Below, piece after piece: positions 6,815-11,650 of a stretch of 11,650 bases of DNA. Location of the stretch: positions 1 to 11,650 of the forward strand of contig JAWLCG010000137.1 in NCBI GenBank assembly GCA_041687295.1, written 5' to 3'. Under the pieces are notes generated by a model. That model saw only the letters and a program-made list of their open reading frames with translations. It ran no database searches and had not been told where the DNA came from. Origin of the DNA: JAWLCG01 sp041687295. Its GTDB lineage: Bacteria > Planctomycetota > Phycisphaerae > SM23-33 > FEN-1343. The translations under genes and the position numbers were made by a program. Numbering within the stretch: the first letter of the stretch is position 1; each line of letters opens with the position of its first letter.

Positions 6815-8308
6815 ATGAGCGCTGCGTCCGCCGACCGCCCCAACATCCTGCTGATCCTGACCGACCAGCACCGCCTCGACGCCATGGGCTGCTACCCCCA
6901 CAGCCAGGGGCGGGTGCAGACGCCCAACCTCGATCGCCTGGCCGAGACGGGCACGCTGTTCGAGACGGCCTACACCGTCTGTCCGCTGTGCACGCCGGCG
7001 CGGGCGTCGGTCATGACGGGCCACTTCCCCCACCGCCATGGCATGACGTGCAACTCCGACAACGTGCCGGGCAATATCGCCTCGGCCCTGCACGAGCTGA
7101 CCGATCGGCCGGGCCTGCTCAGCCGCACGCTGGGCCGGGCCGGCTACGCCTGCGGGTATACGGGCAAGTGGCACATCGGCACCGAGGGCGGCCAGCTGTT
7201 CGACGGAACCACCGTCGCCAGCCTGCCCCGCGATTTCGGCTTCGTCGGCCATAACTGCCCCGGCCACGGCAGCGGGGGCTGGCGCTTCGCCGACTACAAG
7301 GCCTACCTCCAGGCGAACGGCCTGTCCTACACGCGCCGCCGCGAGCCGGGTACGCACTACGGCGCCGCCATCTTCGACGGGCCCGACGAGGCCCACATCT
7401 CGCACTACCTCGCCAGCTACACCGTTGACATGATCGACCGCCTGGCCGGGGGCGACGGGCCGTGGTTCCTATGGCACAACTTCTGGGGCCCGCACAGCCC
7501 AGCAGTTGCGCCCGAGCGGTGGGTGCGCCACTACCAGGCGATGGACTGGCAGCCCTGGGCGAGCTTCGCCGACTGCCGGCCTGACGACCTCGCCTGGCAG
7601 ACCCGCCGGGCCAGCGACGAGCCCGACTGGCAGAGCTGGGCCCGGACGATCCCCTACTACTACGCCTTCGCCTCGTTCATCGACGAGCAGATCGGGCGCA
7701 TACTCGACCACCTCGAGGCCCGCGGCCTGGCCGAGAACACGCTGGTGCTCTTCTCGGCCGACCACGGCGAGTACCTCGGCGCCCACGGCGGCCTGCGCGA
7801 CAAGGGCCGGGGACACTACGAGGAGATCGCCCGCATCCCCATGATCGTGCGGACCCCCGCCTCGCTGGTGCCCGACGCGAGCCTACGCCAGGGCCGACGG
7901 CTCGGGCAGCTCGCCTCCAACGTCGACCTCTACGCCACCGTCGCCGACGCCGCCGGCGCCGACGTCGCCGAGGTCCACCCCCACGGCCTGAGCCTGCTGG
8001 AGCCCATCCGCAACCCGGCCGCCGCGTGGCGCGACGACGTCTTCATGGAGTGCTTCGGCACGGGCCACCTGCCCCAGACCGCCTTCACGGGCCGCTGCGA
8101 GCGGTACAAGTACGGCTTCACCTTCGGCGGGCGCGACGAGCTGTACGACCTGGCCGAAGACCCGCACGAGCTCTGCAACCGCATCGACGACCCGGCCCTG
8201 GCCGACGTCCGCCGCGAGATGATCCAGCGCACCGCCCGCTGGATGGAAACCACCGACTACCACCCCCACGGCGTCCGCGACTTCCGCCTGGCCCGCATCG
8301 GCTGCTGA
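6815..8308 (+). CDS. Formylglycine-dependent sulfatase (S1 family type)
   Basis: This 497-aa type I sulfatase hydrolyses a sulfate ester, probably on a carbohydrate given the neighbours. The N-terminus NILLILTDQHR supplies the first metal-site aspartate (D17). CTPAR at 59-63 is the C-x-P-x-R signature in which Cys59 would be converted to formylglycine, followed by ASVMTG. GKWHIG (K118, H120) and SADHGEYLGAHG (D316, H317) give the usual sulfate and calcium ligands, and LRDKGRGHYEE (K330, H334) is the second lysine/histidine region. The C-terminal ELYDLAEDPHE is the normal sulfatase ending. ATG 6815 has AAGGAG seven bases upstream; upstream in-frame codons look non-coding. No signal peptide is visible, unusual for a sulfatase of a marine-type degrader and pointing to cytoplasmic action on imported oligosaccharides. 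It requires a formylglycine-generating enzyme, which is not in the window. Confidence 0.93.
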   Translation: MSAASADRPNILLILTDQHRLDAMGCYPHSQGRVQTPNLDRLAETGTLFETAYTVCPLCTPARASVMTGHFPHRHGMTCNSDNVPGNIASALHELTDRPGLLSRTLGRAGYACGYTGKWHIGTEGGQLFDGTTVASLPRDFGFVGHNCPGHGSGGWRFADYKAYLQANGLSYTRRREPGTHYGAAIFDGPDEAHISHYLASYTVDMIDRLAGGDGPWFLWHNFWGPHSPAVAPERWVRHYQAMDWQPWASFADCRPDDLAWQTRRASDEPDWQSWARTIPYYYAFASFIDEQIGRILDHLEARGLAENTLVLFSADHGEYLGAHGGLRDKGRGHYEEIARIPMIVRTPASLVPDASLRQGRRLGQLASNVDLYATVADAAGADVAEVHPHGLSLLEPIRNPAAAWRDDVFMECFGTGHLPQTAFTGRCERYKYGFTFGGRDELYDLAEDPHELCNRIDDPALADVRREMIQRTARWMETTDYHPHGVRDFRLARIGC

Positions 8309-8354
8309 GCCGTGCCGGGCTCAGGCCCGATGTGCAGAACTGGCGGGAATCTCC

Positions 8355-8402
8355 TGGATAGAATTTACCGTACTTACCGATAAATACGGTAGAATCTATC
8401 CA
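8355..8402. promoter_or_regulatory. 48-bp palindromic operator/promoter of the abiE cassette
   Basis: The sequence is a near-perfect palindrome centred at 8378/8379: 20 of 24 base pairs match. Its outer arms are TGGATAGA and TCTATCCA, and its inner arms TACCGTA (8366-8372) and TACGGTA (8385-8391). The right arm ends on the A of the antitoxin ATG. A -10-like TAGAAT occurs in each half (8359-8364 and 8390-8395). AbiEi antitoxins are known to bind inverted repeats in their own promoter and repress it, so this is the likely operator. It is AT-rich against its GC-rich surroundings. Confidence 0.8.
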
Positions 8403-9019
8403 TGCAAGCCAGAGCCGACAACGAGAAGGCGCAGCAGGCACGGACGGTGTTCCTGCAGCATGGCGGCGTGCTGCGGACGAGCGACGCGATCCGGTTGGGG
8501 GTTCACCCACGGACCCTCTACGCGCTGCGCGATGCCGGTGTGCTGGTCTCAGTACACCGAGGCTGGTTCCGCCTGGCCCACCTTCCTCCGCTCGCCGATC
8601 CCGATCTGGTGGCGACTGCCCTGGCTGTACCCAAGGGCATCATCTGCCTGATATCCGCGCTTTCGTTCCACGGGATCGGCACGCAGATTCCGCGTGTCGT
8701 GGACGTGGCCATCCACAAGGACGCCAAACGCCCTCGGGTTGACTACCCGCCGATCCGCGTGTTCTGGTTCACGGGTAGAGCGCTCACAGCCGGCATTGAG
8801 ACGCATGAGCTTGACGGTGTGCCGGTCAGAATCTTCAACCCCGCCAAGACGGTAGCCGACTGCTTCAAGTTCAGGAACAAGCTTGGCCTCGACATCGCCC
8901 TGGAAGCCCTGCATGAGGTCCGCCGCAGCCGTCTTGCGACAGTCGCGGAGATGGTGGAGATGGGGAAGGTCTGCCGAGTCGCCAACGTCATGCGGCCCTA
9001 CCTGGAGGGGATACGATGA
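8402..9019 (+). CDS. abiEi: AbiEi-type antitoxin and transcriptional repressor
   Basis: This is a 205-aa protein of the usual size for AbiEi, the antitoxin of the type IV AbiE toxin-antitoxin/phage-exclusion system. Residues about 10-60 form a winged helix-turn-helix (GGVLRTSDAIRLGVHPRTLY, then LVSVHRGWFRL). The remainder is the AbiEi C-terminal domain with ISALSFHGIG (85-94) and the characteristic FNPAKTVADCFKFRNKLG. In the family the N-terminal part binds the promoter and the C-terminal part counteracts the toxin. No Shine-Dalgarno is evident before ATG 8402. A TAGAAT hexamer ends 6 nt before the ATG, so a leaderless message is possible. The gene overlaps the toxin gene by ATGA, which fixes the partnership. 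GC is lower than in the flanking metabolic genes, suggesting horizontal acquisition. Confidence 0.9.
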   Translation: MQARADNEKAQQARTVFLQHGGVLRTSDAIRLGVHPRTLYALRDAGVLVSVHRGWFRLAHLPPLADPDLVATALAVPKGIICLISALSFHGIGTQIPRVVDVAIHKDAKRPRVDYPPIRVFWFTGRALTAGIETHELDGVPVRIFNPAKTVADCFKFRNKLGLDIALEALHEVRRSRLATVAEMVEMGKVCRVANVMRPYLEGIR

Positions 9020-9933
9020 CGGACAGGCCAGTGACGAACATGGCTCACTCGGTTCGACATCGCCTGAGCAACGAGGCCAGGCGGACGGGCCGGCTCTACA
9101 ACGAAGTTGAGCAGTACTACGCGATGGAGCGCCTTCTCTATCGTCTGGCGCAGTCGGAACACGGGGCGAAGTTCGTGCTGAAGGGCGCTCTACTGTTCCC
9201 ACTATGGCGGATCAGCCGCTTTCGGCCCACACGCGACATCGATCTCCTGGGTCGCCTGGACAACTCGCAGGAGAATATCGCGCAGGTGTTCAGCGAGGTC
9301 TGCCGCCAGAACGTCCCGGAGGACGGATTGATCTTTGACCCAGGTAGCGTAGCGACCGTGGCGATTGCCGAGGATGCGGACTACCAGGGCGTCCGCGTGA
9401 ACATCGAGGGTCGACTCGGCACAGGCCGTATCCGCATTCAGGTGGACATCGGATTCTCGGACGTCGTTGTCCCTGTGCCCACCGAGACAGACTTCCCAAC
9501 CATCCTGGATTTCCCCGCACCGCGGCTGAAGGCGTACAGCCGTGAAAGCGTCGTCGCCGAGAAGTTCGAGGCCATGGTCGCCCTGGGGGTGATCAACAGC
9601 CGGATGAAGGACTTCGCGGACGTGTGGTTCCTGTCGCGTCACTTCGACTTCGACGGGCCGCTGCTGGCCCGGGCCATCGCCAGCACGTTCGAGCGTCGGC
9701 AGACGGCAGTGCCCCACCGGCCTGTGGCGCTGACGGAGGCGTTCGGGCATCTCGCCGACAAGCAAACGCAGTGGCGGGCGTTCGTTCGCCGCAGTGCGCC
9801 CGAAGGGGTGCCTGGAGATTTTGCCGCGGTGGTCGAGGGGATCGCCGAACTGCTCGGGCCGGTGCTGTCGCACCTGGCGGCGGGTCAGCCGGCGCCGCGG
9901 CGCTGGTCGGCCCCGGGACCGTGGGGGTCCTGA
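9016..9933 (+). CDS. abiEii: AbiEii nucleotidyltransferase toxin
   Basis: This 305-aa protein is of the AbiEii/AbiGii nucleotidyltransferase family; family members are NTP-dependent toxins, and related enzymes modify tRNA 3' ends. The motifs are in order: KGALL (56-60) with RDIDLL (D74, D76) is the nucleotidyltransferase DxD site; QVDIGFSD (D144) is the second carboxylate motif; ESVVAEKFEAM (K183) and SRMKDFADVW (K198, D199, D202) are the third and fourth AbiEii motifs. All expected catalytic residues appear present, so it is likely active rather than decayed. ATG 9016 overlaps the antitoxin stop, with GGAGGGG five bases upstream; an alternative ATG at codon 9 is less well placed. The proline/alanine-rich last 25 residues lie outside the recognisable domain. 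It ends 32 bp before the convergent tRNA gene. Confidence 0.9.
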   Translation: MTDRPVTNMAHSVRHRLSNEARRTGRLYNEVEQYYAMERLLYRLAQSEHGAKFVLKGALLFPLWRISRFRPTRDIDLLGRLDNSQENIAQVFSEVCRQNVPEDGLIFDPGSVATVAIAEDADYQGVRVNIEGRLGTGRIRIQVDIGFSDVVVPVPTETDFPTILDFPAPRLKAYSRESVVAEKFEAMVALGVINSRMKDFADVWFLSRHFDFDGPLLARAIASTFERRQTAVPHRPVALTEAFGHLADKQTQWRAFVRRSAPEGVPGDFAAVVEGIAELLGPVLSHLAAGQPAPRRWSAPGPWGS

Positions 9934-9941
9934 CGGGGCCT

Positions 9942-9964
9942 TGTCGCCAGCGGGCCCGGCGACA
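9942..9964. terminator. Hairpin between abiEii and the convergent tRNA gene
   Basis: A perfect 7-bp stem (TGTCGCC 9942-9948, GGCGACA 9958-9964) with a 9-nt loop fills the 32-bp gap between two convergent genes. Its position suits a bidirectional terminator or the tRNA 3' trailer hairpin. No U-tract is present on either strand, so termination efficiency is uncertain. Confidence 0.45.
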
Positions 9965-9965
9965 T

Positions 9966-10037
9966 AGCCAGCGAAGGGAATCGAACCCATAACCGCCGCT
10001 TTACAAAAGCGGTGCTCTACCGTTGAGCTACGCTGGC
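9966..10037 (-). tRNA. trnT: tRNA-Thr (anticodon TGT)
   Basis: The 72-nt gene folds as a complete cloverleaf. The acceptor is GCCAGCG/CGCTGGC, followed by T8-A9, D stem GCTC/GAGC with loop AACGGTA (A14, G18, G19, A21) and anticodon stem CCGCT/AGCGG. The loop TTTGTAA gives anticodon TGT, which reads ACA. A 5-nt variable loop leads to T stem ATGGG/CCCTT (one T-T mismatch at 50-64) with loop TTCGATT. G1-C72 and C2-G71 fit threonine identity. The discriminator is T and CCA is not encoded. Its own promoter lies about 30 bp upstream. Confidence 0.95.
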
Positions 10038-10073
10038 GTCGATGAGGGGGCGCGTGGGCCCCCAATTGTTGGC

Positions 10074-10102
10074 AGTGTACGGCCCGGGCTGCGGTTCGTC
10101 AA
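10074..10102 (-). promoter_or_regulatory. Promoter of the tRNA-Thr gene
   Basis: Read on the minus strand, TTGACG (10102-10097) and TACACT (10079-10074) are separated by exactly 17 bp, a strong sigma-70-type match. Transcription would start near 10067, about 30 nt before the mature tRNA 5' end at 10037. Confidence 0.75.
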
Positions 10103-10124
10103 GCGGGCCGGCGGCGCCTATCAT
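10096..10124 (+). promoter_or_regulatory. Candidate promoter for the dehydrogenase gene
   Basis: TCGTCA (10096-10101) and TATCAT (10119-10124) are 17 bp apart; the -10 matches consensus at five of six positions. The start would fall near 10131, leaving a leader of about 15 nt that holds little but the AAAGGAGG ribosome site (10133-10140). The -35 overlaps that of the divergent tRNA promoter. Confidence 0.5.
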
Positions 10125-10145
10125 GAAGCAGCAAAGGAGGCTGGC

Positions 10146-11303
10146 ATGATACGCTGCACACTGTTCTGCATTCTGCTCATAGTCACCACTGGGGCCGGGG
10201 CCCAGGGGCCGCCCGCTGCGCCCGAGGGCGTCAGCGTCCGCGCGGGCTACGTGCTGAGCGTGGCGGCCGACGACATCGACAACGCCCGGTTCCTGGCCCT
10301 GGACGATGCGGGCACGCTCTACGTGTCCCAGCCCCGCCAGGGCCGAATCGTCGCCTGCCGCGACGGGGACGGCGACGGGTACTACGAGACGACCACGACC
10401 TTCGTTCAGGACCGCCCCACCGTCCACGGCCTGTTCTGGCACGAGGGCTGGCTGTGGTTCAGCCAGTCCACCGCCATTGGCCGGGCCCGCGACACCGACG
10501 GCGACGGGCAGGCCGACGAGGTCGTCGACGTCATCGCCGAGGGCTTGCCCGGCCAGACGGGCCACTGGTGGCGCTCGCTGCTGATCCACGGCGGGCGGAT
10601 CTACACCGGCGTCGGCGACAGCGGCAACATCACCGACGAGACCGACACCGACCGCCAGAAGATCTGGACCTTCGCCCTTGACGGGTCGGACAAGCGGCTG
10701 TTCAGCTCGGGCATCCGCAACACCGAGAAGCTCGTCGTCCGCCCCGGCACCGACGAGGTCTGGGGCATGGACCACGGCAGCGACTGGTTCGGGCGCCCCC
10801 TGGAGAAGAACGCCGGCGGCGACGCCCAGCCCATCACCGACCTCAACCCGCCCGACGAGATGAACCACTACGTCGAGGGGGGCTTCTACGGCCATCCCTT
10901 CATCGTCGGCAGCCGAATACCCCGTTACGAGTACACCGACCGCGACGACATCGTCGAGCTGGCGGCCCGGACCATCCCGCCGGCCTGGGAGACCGGGGCC
11001 CACTGGGCGCCCAACGCGATGGTCTTCTACACCGGCGAGCAGTTCCCCGCCGCAGTGCAGGGCGACGCGTTCGTGGCCTACCACGGCTCGTGGAACCGCA
11101 GCACGAAGGTCGGCTACTGCGTCACGCGCGTACTCTTCGACGCGGGCCGACCCTTCGGCGAACTGGTCTACGTGAGCTTCCTGAGCGACCAGGGCCAGGT
11201 CCTGGGTCGGCCGGTGGACGTCGCCGTCGCCCCCGACGGCTCGCTGCTGATCAGCGACGACTGGGGCGACCGCGTCTACCGCCTGCGGTACGAGGGGCCG
11301 TAG
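10146..11303 (+). CDS. Secreted PQQ-type sorbosone/aldose sugar dehydrogenase-like protein
   Basis: This 385-aa protein resembles soluble PQQ-dependent aldose/sorbosone dehydrogenases, six-bladed propellers that oxidise sugars in the periplasm. A Sec signal peptide is clear: IRC, hydrophobic TLFCILLIVTT, then GAGA with cleavage likely after A19. Family landmarks follow in order: TVHGLFW (H94, aligning with the catalytic His of soluble glucose dehydrogenase), GHWWRSL (139-145), SGIRNTEKL (188-196), WGMDHGSDWFG (206-216), NPPDEMNHYVEGGFYGHPF, YHGSWNRS (312-319) and LLISDDWGDRVYRL (367-380). Two DxDxDG loops (DGDGDGYYE at 73-81, DTDGDGQADE at 116-125) resemble EF-hand/dockerin calcium loops. The strong AAAGGAGG site five bases upstream fixes ATG 10146. 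No heme-binding CxxCH is present, so an external acceptor would be needed. The redox function is inferred; some homologues may be non-enzymatic. Confidence 0.85.
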   Translation: MIRCTLFCILLIVTTGAGAQGPPAAPEGVSVRAGYVLSVAADDIDNARFLALDDAGTLYVSQPRQGRIVACRDGDGDGYYETTTTFVQDRPTVHGLFWHEGWLWFSQSTAIGRARDTDGDGQADEVVDVIAEGLPGQTGHWWRSLLIHGGRIYTGVGDSGNITDETDTDRQKIWTFALDGSDKRLFSSGIRNTEKLVVRPGTDEVWGMDHGSDWFGRPLEKNAGGDAQPITDLNPPDEMNHYVEGGFYGHPFIVGSRIPRYEYTDRDDIVELAARTIPPAWETGAHWAPNAMVFYTGEQFPAAVQGDAFVAYHGSWNRSTKVGYCVTRVLFDAGRPFGELVYVSFLSDQGQVLGRPVDVAVAPDGSLLISDDWGDRVYRLRYEGP

Positions 11304-11327
11304 CGCCCCACGTGGAGGGTGAAGATG

Positions 11328-11426
11328 GGCTCTGCGTAGGGCGGGCAATGCCCGCCGTCGATGGCGCCGGGCGCCCCCGCGGCGGGCGGTGCCCGCCCTA
11401 CTGGACCGGCCACCCGTCGCAGAGCC
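11328..11426. repeat. Nested palindromic (REP-like) element
   Basis: Inverted arms 11336-11357 and 11380-11401 match at 20 of 22 positions (core GTAGGGCGGGCA / TGCCCGCCCTAC). Each arm itself folds (GGCGGGCA/TGCCCGCC), and GGCGCC copies lie in the loop. A further outer pair, GGCTCTGCG (11328-11336) and CGCAGAGCC (11418-11426), encloses them. It starts 24 bp after the dehydrogenase stop and may also act as its 3' hairpin. Words of this kind recur as dispersed repeats in many environmental bacterial genomes. Confidence 0.75.
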
Positions 11427-11433
11427 AGTCAAA

Positions 11434-11452
11434 GCGGCGAATCCTTCGCCGC
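11434..11452. repeat. Short perfect hairpin repeat
   Basis: GCGGCGAA (11434-11441) and TTCGCCGC (11445-11452) form a perfect 8-bp stem with loop TCC, immediately after the larger palindromic element. It may be a second REP-like unit or part of a terminator array; no T-tract follows. Confidence 0.55.
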
Positions 11453-11522
11453 ACTCCAAAGGCGCTGGTCGACCATCACGGCTGTGCACCCAGGGGACTC
11501 CGAGGACTCCGGACGGGCGAGA

Positions 11523-11545
11523 ACCACGGATTTCACAGATTAACA
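11523..11545. repeat. Dispersed-repeat-like word (ACCACGGATTTCACAG...)
   Basis: A 23-bp AT-richer word beginning ACCACGGATTTCACAG and ending ATTAACA stands out from the GC-rich background. From memory, very similar words are repeated in intergenic regions of many Planctomycetota and other environmental genomes. Only one copy is visible here, so repeat status is recalled rather than shown. Confidence 0.4.
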
Positions 11546-11564
11546 GCAATGATACGCATCCCGG

Positions 11565-11650
11565 CTAATCCTCGTGCAGCCAGGAGCAACGGCAGACGCT
11601 CTGAATGCGGGCCACCGACAGGTCCTGCCACATGGTGCAGACGGACTCGG
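11565..11650 (-). CDS. C-terminal end of an unidentified gene (partial)
   Basis: The last 86 bases read on the minus strand give an open frame of 27 codons ending MWQDLSVARIQSVCRCSWL-HED and a TAG at 11567-11565. Third codon positions are almost all G or C, as in the real genes here, while the other two frames look less coding-like. The gene begins beyond the window edge. The fragment is too short for any family to be recognised; the paired cysteines in VCRCSW are the only notable residues. Confidence 0.4.
   Translation of the reverse strand, partial: ESVCTMWQDLSVARIQSVCRCSWLHED

Noticed and set aside
8316..8329. CGGGC-TCAG-GCCCG hairpin after the sulfatase stop as a terminator
   Set aside because: Only a 5-bp stem and no T-tract; such stems are expected by chance at this GC content.
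8341..9973. att-like duplication of the tRNA-Thr 3' end flanking the abiE cassette
   Set aside because: The only shared word near the left border is GGGAATC (7 bp), which is too short to support an attachment site.
10017..11549. 510-residue minus-strand open frame opposite the dehydrogenase
   Set aside because: It runs through the tRNA gene and the palindromic repeat and has shadow-like composition; the plus-strand gene has a signal peptide and family motifs.
1..11650. CRISPR array, integrase or transposase gene
   Set aside because: No regularly spaced direct repeats and no recombinase-type motifs were seen in any coding frame.

Overview
The window is high-GC bacterial DNA with long spurious antisense open frames. 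The gene content suggests a polysaccharide-degrading bacterium of the Planctomycetota or a similar environmental phylum: a DUF4838 glycosidase-like protein, a toroid polysaccharide-lyase-like protein, a formylglycine sulfatase, several beta-propeller proteins and a secreted PQQ-type sugar dehydrogenase with DxDxDG loops. This placement is an inference; no taxonomic marker gene is present.

Region 1 (65-6660, minus strand) is a catabolic block. In transcription order it holds a toroid lyase/glycosidase-like protein (6660-5059), a 237-bp gap with competing hairpin arms, then a tight three-gene unit: a 418-aa beta-propeller (4821-3565), a 370-aa beta-propeller (3555-2443) and a 793-aa DUF4838 protein (2446-65). 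Spacing in this unit is +9 bp and a 4-bp ATGA overlap. Region 2 (6815-8308, plus) is a sulfatase diverging from the block across a 154-bp shared intergenic region. None of these five proteins shows a signal peptide. I read them as an intracellular module that finishes degradation of a sulfated, probably uronate- or aminosugar-containing glycan; the substrate is unknown.

Region 3 (8355-9933, plus) is an AbiEi/AbiEii toxin-antitoxin cassette with visibly lower GC than its neighbours. It is headed by a 48-bp imperfect palindrome that runs into the antitoxin start codon and is very probably the autoregulatory operator. A bidirectional hairpin separates it from a convergent tRNA-Thr(TGT) gene (10037-9966).

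Region 4 (10038-11303): the tRNA has a textbook promoter (TTGACG-17-TACACT). Its -35 overlaps the proposed -35 of the divergent gene for a secreted sorbosone/aldose dehydrogenase-like six-bladed propeller (10146-11303).

Region 5 (11304-11650) is mostly non-coding and repeat-rich: a nested palindromic element, a second short hairpin and an AT-richer 23-bp repeat-like word. The last 86 bases look like the C-terminal end of a minus-strand gene cut by the window edge.

The most interesting items are the uncharacterised propeller-propeller-DUF4838 operon with its lyase and sulfatase, and the start-codon-overlapping operator of the AbiE cassette.
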